Assembly: GCA_025210295.1 (NCBI GenBank) | Contig: JAOASC010000046.1 | Span: 1 to 64,000, forward strand | Source: Flavobacteriales bacterium | GTDB taxonomy: Bacteria > Bacteroidota > Bacteroidia > Flavobacteriales_D > Parvicellaceae | DNA length: 64,000 bases | Direction: 5' to 3' | Shown here: piece after piece, positions 29,617 through 38,531 of the stretch | Position numbering within the stretch: position 1 is the stretch's first letter | Layout: every line of letters begins with the position of its first letter | The notes under the pieces: model-generated | Told to the model about the DNA's origin: nothing | Databases searched by the model: none | Seen by the model: only the letters and a program-made list of their open reading frames with translations | Position numbers and translations under genes: made by a program

Positions 29617-30969
29617 ATGAACTTAAGCACATTAACAGCAATTAGCCCAATAGACGGTAGATATAGAAGAGTAACTTCAAACCTAGAAAACTATTTTTCT
29701 GAATTTGCTTTAATAAAATACAGGGTTTTTGTTGAAATTGAATACTTTATTGCATTATGTGAACTCCCTCTTCCTCAACTTAAGGATTTTGATTTGACTA
29801 AAACTCCAGCTTTGAGAGCTATCTACTCAGAATTTACTTTGGAAGATGCATTAAGAATAAAGGAGATTGAAAAAACAACCAACCATGACGTAAAAGCTGT
29901 AGAATATTTCATTAAAGAAAAATTTGATGCCTTAGGTCTTAAAGACAGCAAAGAGTTCATTCACTTTGGTCTTACCTCACAAGACATCAACAATACAGCG
30001 ATTCCTAAGTCTTTGAAAGATGCGATTTTAGACAGCTATCTTCCTTTACTTGAACAATCAATTGAACTATTAACTGAAAAAGCTAATGAATGGAAAGAAA
30101 TCCCTTTATTAGCAAGAACACATGGACAACCTGCTTCTCCAACCAAACTTGGTAAAGAGATTTATGTTTTTATAGAACGTTTAAACATTCAAAAACAACA
30201 ATTACTTGCCATTCCTTTTTCTGCTAAATTTGGAGGTGCAACAGGAAACTTTAATGCTCACAATGTGGCTTACCCTGAGTTTAACTGGGTTGATTTCGCC
30301 AATGATTTAGTAAACAATAAGCTTGGCATTAACAGAAGCCAAACCACTACTCAAATAGAACATTACGACAATATTGCATCTTTATTTGATGCGCTTAAAC
30401 GAATCAACACCATACTTATTGATCTAGATCGTGATATCTGGACTTATGTATCAATGGATTATTTTAAACAAAAAATAAAAAAAGGAGAAGTAGGTTCTTC
30501 TGCAATGCCGCATAAAGTAAACCCTATTGACTTTGAAAATTCTGAAGGTAATCTTGGTATTGCCAACGCTCTTTTTGAGCACCTTGCTGCAAAACTTCCT
30601 GTATCTAGACTTCAAAGGGACTTAACAGACAGTACCGTTTTAAGAAACATCGGAGTTCCTATCGCACATTCTATCCTTGCTCTTACTTCATTAAATAAAG
30701 GTTTAAATAAATTGTTGTTAAACGAAGGAAAAATAGCAGAAGATTTAGAAAATAACTGGGCAGTTGTTGCAGAAGCTATTCAAACAGTACTTAGAAGAGA
30801 AAACTATCCTAACCCTTATGAAGCTCTTAAAGCACTTACCAGAACAAATGCAAAAATTGATGCCAACTCCATTGCTACATTTGTTGATGGATTGGATGTT
30901 TCAGAAACGATTAAGGCTGAATTAAAATTAATCACGCCAAGTAATTATACAGGTGTTAATTTATTTTAA
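29617..30969 (+). CDS. purB: Adenylosuccinate lyase
   Basis: The cytoplasmic enzyme splits fumarate from SAICAR and adenylosuccinate in purine synthesis. The 450-residue protein has the N-terminal SPIDGRYRR, the catalytic-base region ARTHGQPASPTKLGKE, and the fumarase/lyase signature GSSAMPHKVNPIDFENSEG (about 290-308). Length and sequence match the E. coli-type enzyme. A PqiA-like gene follows after 47 bases. Confidence 0.97.
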   Translation: MNLSTLTAISPIDGRYRRVTSNLENYFSEFALIKYRVFVEIEYFIALCELPLPQLKDFDLTKTPALRAIYSEFTLEDALRIKEIEKTTNHDVKAVEYFIKEKFDALGLKDSKEFIHFGLTSQDINNTAIPKSLKDAILDSYLPLLEQSIELLTEKANEWKEIPLLARTHGQPASPTKLGKEIYVFIERLNIQKQQLLAIPFSAKFGGATGNFNAHNVAYPEFNWVDFANDLVNNKLGINRSQTTTQIEHYDNIASLFDALKRINTILIDLDRDIWTYVSMDYFKQKIKKGEVGSSAMPHKVNPIDFENSEGNLGIANALFEHLAAKLPVSRLQRDLTDSTVLRNIGVPIAHSILALTSLNKGLNKLLLNEGKIAEDLENNWAVVAEAIQTVLRRENYPNPYEALKALTRTNAKIDANSIATFVDGLDVSETIKAELKLITPSNYTGVNLF

Positions 30970-31016
30970 CAGATAGAATTGCTTTTTAGGAAATTGTTTG
31001 TTTAGATTTAAGGTCT

Positions 31017-32009
31017 ATGCACATATTCAAAACCTATTTTTACAGCTTTATTTTTAGCATTGTCTTTTTAGGATTCTCCGTCTACAGAACACTAGAAATC
31101 GTCCAACACAATGTCGACTATCAAGCTCACATGCAACAACATGTGGAAGTCTTAAAATTTGAAGACAGGCTTTTCAATGCTAAAGAATGGAGTCTGCTAC
31201 TCATTGAAAAAGCATTCCACTTTGTTGACGACACTGAATGGAGCGCCAAAGAACAAGCTGCTGTTCATTTGCTTTTAGAAGCTGAAAATGACTATAATTT
31301 GATGCAAGAAAAGAGTACTGAAATTGGAGCCGCTGCTTTTGCGCTACTTCTATTCTTAGGATTAATTTACTTTAGAAAAAACCTTCAACAACAACTAATA
31401 CTTCCTTTATTTGTTATCTGTACTGTATTTCTCTACCTGGGAATCACCACTCCTATGCTGTCTATTAGCGCGTCAAATAATGACTTGACAATTCCTATAG
31501 GATTAGATTTAAGCGCTTTAACTTCTCCAATTGAAAAGGGGTTAGAATACTTGGACGAATGGACAGGACTACACACTTCGGAATCAGTAATTCCAGATAA
31601 ACTAGAAACAAACATCATTTTTGAAGGAAAGATGTACTACTACTACCAAAGTAAATCCATCGCTCAACTAATTACAATATTGTTTGATGACAAAAATTTT
31701 CTTGTTGGAATCTCAATCTTACTTTTCAGTATTATTTTACCAATTTTAAAGCTCTCCCTAACCCTCTTTTTAGCATTAAGTTCAAAGAGCTATCATACAC
31801 TTTCTAAAATACTTTCTTACGTTGGAAAGTGGAGCATGGCAGATGTTTTTGTTGCAAGTTGCTTCTTGGCATACCTCTCTTTTTCTAATATGAATGTAGG
31901 CATTGATACAGAAAGTAAAACACTTGTTGGTCTTTACTTCTTTTTTAGCTATGTCGTATTATCTATAATAATGGGAATCCTTTCTTCTCCAAAATCAATC
32001 AAGAATTAA
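31017..32009 (+). CDS. Paraquat-inducible protein A-like membrane protein
   Basis: The 330-residue protein has hydrophobic segments at about 6-24, 102-115, 123-148, 226-258, 270-290 and 300-322. The C-terminal half holds the PqiA family hallmark around GKWSMADVFVASCFLAYLSF (about 271-290), preceded by ILPILKLSLTLFLALSSK. PqiA proteins are inner-membrane partners of MCE lipid-transport systems in proteobacteria; here no MCE gene is nearby, so function is open. The long periplasm-facing N-terminal section differs from E. coli PqiA and lacks its zinc-ribbon cysteines. Confidence 0.7.
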   Translation: MHIFKTYFYSFIFSIVFLGFSVYRTLEIVQHNVDYQAHMQQHVEVLKFEDRLFNAKEWSLLLIEKAFHFVDDTEWSAKEQAAVHLLLEAENDYNLMQEKSTEIGAAAFALLLFLGLIYFRKNLQQQLILPLFVICTVFLYLGITTPMLSISASNNDLTIPIGLDLSALTSPIEKGLEYLDEWTGLHTSESVIPDKLETNIIFEGKMYYYYQSKSIAQLITILFDDKNFLVGISILLFSIILPILKLSLTLFLALSSKSYHTLSKILSYVGKWSMADVFVASCFLAYLSFSNMNVGIDTESKTLVGLYFFFSYVVLSIIMGILSSPKSIKN

Positions 32010-32222
32010 TGGCATTAGCGCTCCATTTTTTATCATATATCTTTTACCCATAAAAGTAAAACATTCGTTTTCTTTTAATTTATATAGACTGTCTAGGTCC
32101 TCTTCAATAGTATGTACTGATCCTCCTGATTGATGTGCTAGTTTTAAATATTTTAGATTTACCACCCTTATCAAAAGGGACAAGTAAAGGATTACTTTAC
32201 TGTGTTTCCATATTTTCTCCAC
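31995..32222 (-). CDS. Possible small protein downstream of the pseudouridine synthase gene
   Basis: An ATG frame of 75 residues overlaps the synthase gene by 31 bases and the convergent PqiA-like gene by 15. A GTG start near 32167 would give about 56 residues (VVNLKYLKLAHQSGGSVHTI) without overlapping the synthase. The C-terminal part (KLKENECFTFMGKRYMIKNG) looks protein-like, suggesting a short soluble domain, but I recognise no family. It could be a chance frame. Confidence 0.4.
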   Translation of the reverse strand: MEKIWKHSKVILYLSLLIRVVNLKYLKLAHQSGGSVHTIEEDLDSLYKLKENECFTFMGKRYMIKNGALMPLILD

Positions 32223-33232
32223 TTATCTATCCCTAATGTCATATCTTCTGGTAATTCGGACTCAAACTGCATCCATTCTCCTGTTTTAGGATGCGTAAAC
32301 CCAAGCGATTTCGCATGTAAAGCTTGGCGAGGCAACAAATCGAAACAATTTTCCACAAACTGCTTATATTTATTAAACATTGTACCTTTTAATATCCTAT
32401 TCCCACCATATTCTTCATCGTTAAACAGCGTATGACCAATATGTTTCATATGAATTCTAATCTGGTGCGTTCTTCCTGTTTCTAAACGACACTCTATTAA
32501 ACTCACATACCCAAATCGCTCCAAGACCTTATAATGAGTCACTGCATGTTTTCCGATTTCAGGATCTTCATACACCGCCATTATTTTTCTATTACTCAAC
32601 GATCTTGCTAAATTACCTGTAACTGTTCCCTCTTCTTCTTCAAAGTCTCCCCACACCAACGCATGGTATCTTCTATGGGTTGTACGATCAAAAAACTGTT
32701 TAGCTAAATGTGTTAATGCATCTTCAGTCTTCGCTACCACCATAATACCAGAAGTATTTTTATCTAATCGGTGAACTAGGCCTGGTCGACCAAAATAATT
32801 ATTAGGTAAAGATGGTAAATTATCAAAATGATACACTAAAGCATTTACTAGGGTCCCTGTATAATTTCCAAAACCTGGATGGACAACCATTCCTGCTTTT
32901 TTATTAATTACAATTAACTCATCATCTTCATAAACAATATCAAGCGGCAAATCTTCAGGGATTAATTCAATATTTCGAATGGGGTACGGTAATACTATTG
33001 ATATTTCATCATTAGGCTTTACCTTATAGTTGGATTTAACAGCCAAATTATTAACTAAGATATTTCCGTTTTTAGCAGCAATCTGTAATTTATTCCTAGA
33101 TGTATTAGGAATTCGATCCATCAAAAACTTGTCGATTCTTACAGGCTCTTGCCCTTTATCTGCTTGTACCTTATGATGCTCAAATAATTCTTCTGAAACA
33201 CCATTTCCCTCTTTATTAATATCCTCTTGCAT
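32192..33232 (-). CDS. rluD: Ribosomal large subunit pseudouridine synthase, RluA/RluD family
   Basis: An S4 RNA-binding domain occupies about 31-80 (VRIDKFLMDRIPNTSRNKLQ), and the catalytic domain follows with the active-site Asp157 in GLVHRLDKNTSGIMV. The RluA-type ending contains ETGRTHQIRIHMKHIGHTLF. These enzymes convert specific uridines of 23S rRNA to pseudouridine; RluD-like specificity is inferred from the S4 domain and length (346 aa). The first 30 residues are a charged extension. Confidence 0.85.
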   Translation of the reverse strand: MQEDINKEGNGVSEELFEHHKVQADKGQEPVRIDKFLMDRIPNTSRNKLQIAAKNGNILVNNLAVKSNYKVKPNDEISIVLPYPIRNIELIPEDLPLDIVYEDDELIVINKKAGMVVHPGFGNYTGTLVNALVYHFDNLPSLPNNYFGRPGLVHRLDKNTSGIMVVAKTEDALTHLAKQFFDRTTHRRYHALVWGDFEEEEGTVTGNLARSLSNRKIMAVYEDPEIGKHAVTHYKVLERFGYVSLIECRLETGRTHQIRIHMKHIGHTLFNDEEYGGNRILKGTMFNKYKQFVENCFDLLPRQALHAKSLGFTHPKTGEWMQFESELPEDMTLGIDKWRKYGNTVK

Positions 33233-33273
33233 GACCTTGAATTCTAAAAACGCAAAAATAGAATTAAAACTAG

Positions 33274-35358
33274 TTAATTCTTAATAATATTAGAAGATTT
33301 ATAGACTTTACCATCAACCAATAACGTAAGCACATAATTGCCTATAGCTAGATTTTCTAAGGAGAATACTAATTCATTAGTACCTGCCTTTCCATCTCTT
33401 TCCAATATTAAAGCAACTAAAGCTCCTTTGTCATCATATAAATATGCTTCTAAATGACTTTCTTTTTTTAATTCAAATTGTAGTGCTACCCAATCTGAAG
33501 ATGGGTTAGGATACACAAGTAGCTCTTCATTATTATCGGCAAAGGGAATGATAATTTTAACTTCCTTTTGGCAACCTCTACTATCTGAAACTATTAACAT
33601 AATCGAGTCCCCCACACATACTTTATCTTTAGATAGCTCTCCCTCTTCTCCATTCCACATTATAACATATGGGGCAAGACCTCCCTCAACAGATAAATCA
33701 ATCACTTGTTCACAAAGCCCCTGATCTGAATTGATTTTATAGCTAACTTGTAAACTTGAAGTATCAGGACTCATGAGTTCAATTCCATAACCTGTATTCA
33801 GCTTATTTGATTTTGCAACATAGCCAAAAGCCAACACATGTCCTGGCTTATGATACATCCTCTGTAAACCATAATAATCCCCCCAACGTTCATAGGTACC
33901 ACTCAACCTATTCACATAATTTTCTCCTTCTTTCAAGGTTATTACATCCGAATAGGTTAAATTATTATCACAATAGACAGCAGCCATTCCTGGAAAATCT
34001 GTAAATGAGGAATAATTAAAGCCTATAATCACCTCTTTGTCACAGGCTTCATTTCCACTAAAAGCAATATTGGGATAGCCATAATCCTTAATAGAATCAC
34101 CTATAATACTCCCTGTCACTTGAGGGGACGTTGACAATGAAGAAACCACCCCATGGTACACACCGCAAAAGCCAGTTTCAGGATTTCGAGTATTTCCTAC
34201 AAACTGAATTTCATCGTTGATCTTTATTGCTCCCAAGACTCTCGCATCATTGGTTTGCAGTCCACTTGTTACATCTGAAGTATCGGTATCTTGTTGTCTA
34301 GCATTAGGTGGCACTCCATAGCTTGTATTAGATTGATAAACATTGATATCTAAATAACTAGAATCCGAAGTACTTTCAAGCGCTAAAACAAAAATAGAAT
34401 CATTCAACACATCAAAATTTCTATTGGACAGAAAATACATTTTATCTGCAATCCCTTCTGCCCCTTGAACAGCATGTAAATTTCGAATATACTGCCCCTC
34501 ATACTTGATATCACTATACAAATTAGAAGTTAAACTATCAACTCCCTCATATCCTTGCGCAGTTGGTACTTCCCAAATAATTGAACCATCAAATCCAGTT
34601 TGCCAAGGTTCATCTGGAACAATCAAATTCCCTGTAAAATATAACTTATCTTTGGTAATTGCTATTGTTGGAAAATCTGTCCATCTATTGTTATCCAATG
34701 GATTCCCGGGTAGATCATAAACATTCCAAGGATCATTAGGATTATTTGTTGTAGAAAAGCATAAAATAATACGATTGGTTTCTGGATCTGAATTCTTCAA
34801 CAAAGCCAATATAAATCGATCAGCTAAGGGGTCATATATCACTTTCGGGTCAAAATAATGCCCTCCAGTTACTCCGTTAGAAAATTGAGACAATGAAATT
34901 CTATAATTAGAAAAAATTGCTGTATCCGTATTCAAATCATAGGCATACACAAAAGAATTAATTGATGCCACAACTACCCCCTCATTTGAAACGGCAACAG
35001 TATTATCATTCGGAATTCCTCCATATAAATGATAAGCAACCCCGCTATTCGTATAACGAATTAAATCAAAATCTTGTCCAAAGCTTAACTGAGCACTGTT
35101 TTTATTGACAGCTTTTTTAACCACCGCTTTTTGCTTAAAATACGTTTTAGCATGCTCTTTTTGTCGTAATAAAAATGATCGATAACTAGCTCCATCAGGA
35201 GATGGCTCTTCTAAATTATATAAATTCACAAAGAAGTCTTGCTCGACGTTTTCTGGTTGAAAAACTGTTTTTTGCTCAGATTTTACAGTATATTTTACCT
35301 GGCACACACCGACCAATGTAATCAGTTGAGTAAGCACAATTAAGCTCCACTTATTCAT
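33274..35358 (-). CDS. Secreted protein with T9SS type A sorting domain (694 aa)
   Basis: Start chosen at ATG 35358, giving a proper signal peptide (MNKWSLIVLTQLITLVGVCQ); an ATG at 35388 adds ten residues in front. The large middle (about 90-520) is unassigned; it has repeated beta-strand-like segments (DPKVIYDPLADRFILALLK, RWTDFPTIAITKDKLYFTGN) that could form a propeller. Residues about 540-605 resemble a SprB/Ig-like repeat (GLAPYVIMWNGEEG). The last 75 residues are a type A sorting domain (VYPNPSSDWVALQF, then LAIGNYVLTLLVDGK), so it should be exported by T9SS and attached to the surface or released. Confidence 0.85.
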   Translation of the reverse strand: MNKWSLIVLTQLITLVGVCQVKYTVKSEQKTVFQPENVEQDFFVNLYNLEEPSPDGASYRSFLLRQKEHAKTYFKQKAVVKKAVNKNSAQLSFGQDFDLIRYTNSGVAYHLYGGIPNDNTVAVSNEGVVVASINSFVYAYDLNTDTAIFSNYRISLSQFSNGVTGGHYFDPKVIYDPLADRFILALLKNSDPETNRIILCFSTTNNPNDPWNVYDLPGNPLDNNRWTDFPTIAITKDKLYFTGNLIVPDEPWQTGFDGSIIWEVPTAQGYEGVDSLTSNLYSDIKYEGQYIRNLHAVQGAEGIADKMYFLSNRNFDVLNDSIFVLALESTSDSSYLDINVYQSNTSYGVPPNARQQDTDTSDVTSGLQTNDARVLGAIKINDEIQFVGNTRNPETGFCGVYHGVVSSLSTSPQVTGSIIGDSIKDYGYPNIAFSGNEACDKEVIIGFNYSSFTDFPGMAAVYCDNNLTYSDVITLKEGENYVNRLSGTYERWGDYYGLQRMYHKPGHVLAFGYVAKSNKLNTGYGIELMSPDTSSLQVSYKINSDQGLCEQVIDLSVEGGLAPYVIMWNGEEGELSKDKVCVGDSIMLIVSDSRGCQKEVKIIIPFADNNEELLVYPNPSSDWVALQFELKKESHLEAYLYDDKGALVALILERDGKAGTNELVFSLENLAIGNYVLTLLVDGKVYKSSNIIKN

Positions 35359-35385
35359 ATCAAAAAATATTTGAGTAAATATAAA

Positions 35386-35415
35386 CAAAAAATGCCAATC
35401 ATTAGATTGGCATTT
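35386..35415 (-). terminator. Terminator after the PKD/CHU_C membrane protein gene
   Basis: AAATGCCAATC (35390-35400) pairs with GATTGGCATTT (35405-35415) around a 4-base loop; on the minus strand a T-run follows. It separates the sigma/membrane-protein pair from the T9SS cargo gene downstream. Confidence 0.75.
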
Positions 35416-35443
35416 AAGAAGCTATAAATGTAGCCTAAAACAG

Positions 35444-36745
35444 TTATCTTCTAATTAAAATTGTTCCGGTATATTGTTCTTTCTCCCCAGCTTCATTAAT
35501 AAGGTTAACAATCCAAACATAATTCGTTTCAGGGCAGTCCATACCAGTTTTTTGATTCTTACCATCCCATGGTCTATCTAAACTTGTTGACTCAAAGACT
35601 ATTCCCTCAGTTCGACTTCTAATCACCATTGTAAAATTACAATTCATAGATTTTAACGCTTCTGGGATGAACAAATCATTTAATCCATCTCCATCAGGAG
35701 TAAACGCATTAGGCGCTAATAAATTATAATCATCTTCTACAAAAACACTCTTTTCTACAATTGACTTACAGCCATGTTCATTCGCTACTTCTAACATCAC
35801 TTTATAGTTCCCTCTTTTCTTGTAAACTGTTGAGGCTTCTAATTGATTTGACGTTTTTCCGTTACCAAAACTCCAAAAAACCTCACCGACTTCATCTCCT
35901 ACAGCAGTATAGGAAATTGTGGTAATCCCTTTATTTATTTCTTTGTCAGCAACAATTTCCAAAGTTGGGTCATCATAGACCGTAACCAAAACTGATCCTG
36001 AAGATTTTTCCATAATCTTGTCGTCCAATGTAGACTGCACAATCAAATCAACCTTGAATTTACCTGATTGTGTATATTTGTGAGTAGGCTTAAGCTCTGA
36101 ACTGTAAGTTCCATCTCCAAAGCTCCATAAATACTTTACATTCGGTTGCTCGTTGGCCTCAAAATCGACCATTAATCCTTTACAACCCGTTAAACCAGAA
36201 GTAACTTTGAAGTCTGCTATTGGCCTATCAATGATTACTTCATTAACTTGATTCAAGTCGTTCTTTTGAGTGTTTGAAGAAGAATATTCAGGTAATGAAG
36301 CATTCTGTGGTGGTTGGTGGTTATTATCCACTTCATTACCTGCTTTGTTCTTCTTACTTATGGTTTCACTTGCTATATTTTTATTCTCTTTTAATTCATT
36401 TTTTACAACTTCAGATGCTACCTCTTTAGTTGTTATTACAGAAGTACTTGATTTTTCTTCAACAGTAGACCCAGACACTTCTGTATTTTTTTCAACCAGT
36501 TCTACAAGCTTTCTATCCTCTTCAACAACATTATTTGAAGAAGGGTAAAAAGCGTATGTACTCAGTCCTAAAACAGCCACAGCAGCCCCACCTAAAAACC
36601 ACTTACTTTTATAGAAAGGTTTTGGCGAGAGCGCATCCAATCGCTTTGACAAATCATTCCAATCAGAAGAGTTGTAAGCAACTTCTTCTGTAGAAAGCGT
36701 TTCTTTCACAAATTGTTCAAAGCTATCTAATTTGTTTGTTTCCAT
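35444..36745 (-). CDS. Membrane-anchored PKD protein with T9SS type B-like C-terminus; candidate anti-sigma factor
   Basis: Residues 1-46 are a cytosolic segment (FEQFVKETLSTEEVAYNSSD W...L) like the N-terminus of Bacteroidota anti-sigma factors. One membrane helix lies at about 49-66 (WFLGGAAVAVLGLSTYAF), and there is no ordinary signal peptide. Then come a charged low-complexity linker (about 70-170), two PKD domains (about 173-255 with YLWSFGDGTYSS, and 258-335 with VFWSFGNGKTSN) and a CHU_C/type B gliding C-terminal domain (about 343-433, APNAFTPDGDGLNDLFIPEA). The ATG lies inside the ECF sigma gene (23-base overlap), the usual arrangement for a sigma and its antagonist. The anti-sigma role is inferred, not shown. 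Confidence 0.75.
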   Translation of the reverse strand: METNKLDSFEQFVKETLSTEEVAYNSSDWNDLSKRLDALSPKPFYKSKWFLGGAAVAVLGLSTYAFYPSSNNVVEEDRKLVELVEKNTEVSGSTVEEKSSTSVITTKEVASEVVKNELKENKNIASETISKKNKAGNEVDNNHQPPQNASLPEYSSSNTQKNDLNQVNEVIIDRPIADFKVTSGLTGCKGLMVDFEANEQPNVKYLWSFGDGTYSSELKPTHKYTQSGKFKVDLIVQSTLDDKIMEKSSGSVLVTVYDDPTLEIVADKEINKGITTISYTAVGDEVGEVFWSFGNGKTSNQLEASTVYKKRGNYKVMLEVANEHGCKSIVEKSVFVEDDYNLLAPNAFTPDGDGLNDLFIPEALKSMNCNFTMVIRSRTEGIVFESTSLDRPWDGKNQKTGMDCPETNYVWIVNLINEAGEKEQYTGTILIRR

Positions 36746-37301
36746 TTTTTAACTTCTTCATTAATAATTTCTTTACATTGGCTTTAGCTTTAGCTAAGTT
36801 CGATTTTGATGTACCAACACTTATTCCAAGTTCATCTGCAATCTCTTGATGAGAAAACCCTTCCATAATGTATAAACTAAAAACCATCTTATATGCAGGC
36901 GATAAACTTCCTATAGCCTCTTGGATATCTTTTGTACTGATTCCCTCATATTTAGTTGTTGGCTCTTCTTCATACCAATGTTCATTATCTTCTATTCTAG
37001 ACTCATCCTCAATTAAAAATTCATTTTTGTGCTTTCTATAATGATCTATTGCCGTATTTACAATTAATCTTCTGACCCAGCCACCAAATGAACCATTAAA
37101 ATCATATTTATCTATTTTTTCAAAAACCTTGATAAAACCATTTTGCAAGATATCTTTTGCTTCTTCAGAGTTTTTAGCATAACGCTTACAAACTGGTAAC
37201 ATCCTACCATAAAACATTTCATAAACCTTTTGCTGGCTCAGTCTATGTCTCTTTTTGCATCCTTCTATTATTTTCTCTAACTCTTCTTGCTCAAGTTTCA
37301 T
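36723..37301 (-). CDS. ECF-type RNA polymerase sigma factor
   Basis: The 192-residue protein has sigma region 2 (about 27-95: FYGRMLPVCKRYAKNSEEAK, DILQNGFIKVFEKIDKYDF, GGWVRRLIVNTAIDHYRKH) and region 4 (about 132-185: MVFSLYIMEGFSHQEIADEL, GISVGTSKSNLAKAKANVKK). Region 3 is missing, as in ECF/group IV factors. Between them lies an acidic linker (EDESRIEDNEHWYEEEP). It overlaps the following membrane protein gene by 23 bases, so the two are translated together; the promoters it serves are unknown. Confidence 0.93.
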   Translation of the reverse strand: MKLEQEELEKIIEGCKKRHRLSQQKVYEMFYGRMLPVCKRYAKNSEEAKDILQNGFIKVFEKIDKYDFNGSFGGWVRRLIVNTAIDHYRKHKNEFLIEDESRIEDNEHWYEEEPTTKYEGISTKDIQEAIGSLSPAYKMVFSLYIMEGFSHQEIADELGISVGTSKSNLAKAKANVKKLLMKKLKNGNKQIR

Positions 37302-37501
37302 CTTAGTTGCTTTAATGACGAAGCTATCTTTAGGGGGTTGCTTGTTTTTATTAAAAAACTTGCCAAATATATATAAGTTATGTTAATTAACTCATTAATT
37401 GAACAATAAACCCTCTAACAACAAATAGTATATTGCTTAATTTATTTATACTTTAGACCAATAAACAAAACACTAACACGTTAAAGATTAAAACACTGAC
37501 T

Positions 37502-38425
37502 ATGAAAAACACCATATTGTATTCACTAATTTGCCTCCCTCTTTTGATTACGGGATGTAAAAAGAAAGGTTGTACTGACGCTGCTGCAACCAACTACGAC
37601 AATGCAGCTCAAAAAGATGATAATTCTTGCGTATACCCTATCGAAGAAGCTGTTCCACAGCTTATCATCAAACTTCGATTTGATTCTACTCAGGCACGTT
37701 TAGACAACTTTGGACAACCTGCTACTATTCCCAATGGCAACTCCGCTCAATCACCGATATTCCATGGAATGAGCGCTCACTATATTGAATTAGCCCCCAA
37801 TCAATATACTCAGCTAGGAGACGGAGATATCATCTATAAAGGAGAAGAAACAACAACTGGAGGAAGTAATGCTGTTGATTTTAGTAAAGCTATTACTAAA
37901 GGAAATAATGAAGTTTTCACTTCAATTCCATTAAGCGAAATCACACCTAATACTTATCAATGGTTGAGAGTCTCATTAACCTATCAAAATTACGACATTA
38001 AATACCGTTATAACAGTATGAACTTAACAGGAAGATTAGCTTCCTTTGTAGGCTTCAACACCTATATCAGTTCTTATACCATTGACAACCAAAATGTTGT
38101 TGTAAATGGCAATAAGCTTCAGGGGTATTGGGGATTTGAAAGTGTAGGACAAGTGCTAGAAGGGCAATCTCCTTCAACTACAGTTCCTAACCCTCTTTCT
38201 GCCACCTCTCCAGTACCACCAGGTTCCTGCGTGGTAACTGGTGATTTTGACATTCCTTTTACAATTACTGGAACTGAGACTGAAGACATTGAATTAATTA
38301 TCTCTCTATCAACCAACAACAGTTTTGAGTGGAGTGATGTCAATGCTAATGGTGTTTATGAACCTGCTGCAGGAGATACGGTTGTAGATATGGGGTTAAG
38401 AGGACTTGAGCCGATCATCCAGTAA
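37502..38425 (+). CDS. Unknown lipoprotein with a CTD..NYD..DDNSC motif (307 aa)
   Basis: A lipoprotein signal peptide ends LLITGC-KKK (Cys19). Directly after the anchor comes CTDAAATNYDNAAQKDDNSC, a short cysteine-bounded acidic motif common in Bacteroidota surface proteins and probably calcium-related. The remainder is beta-rich with no recognised family; near the end DVNANGVYEPAAGDTVVDMG has an EF-hand-like acidic look. It is transcribed away from the ECF sigma gene across a 200-base gap, which makes it a possible target of that sigma factor. Confidence 0.75.
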   Translation: MKNTILYSLICLPLLITGCKKKGCTDAAATNYDNAAQKDDNSCVYPIEEAVPQLIIKLRFDSTQARLDNFGQPATIPNGNSAQSPIFHGMSAHYIELAPNQYTQLGDGDIIYKGEETTTGGSNAVDFSKAITKGNNEVFTSIPLSEITPNTYQWLRVSLTYQNYDIKYRYNSMNLTGRLASFVGFNTYISSYTIDNQNVVVNGNKLQGYWGFESVGQVLEGQSPSTTVPNPLSATSPVPPGSCVVTGDFDIPFTITGTETEDIELIISLSTNNSFEWSDVNANGVYEPAAGDTVVDMGLRGLEPIIQ

Positions 38426-38531
38426 ACACATTCACAGACAGATTAATAATGAAATAGATACCTATAATTAGGCAAAGATTTATTACCTTAGTGCCAGAAA
38501 TTTTTAACCATAAAAAACAAAAAATATAATT

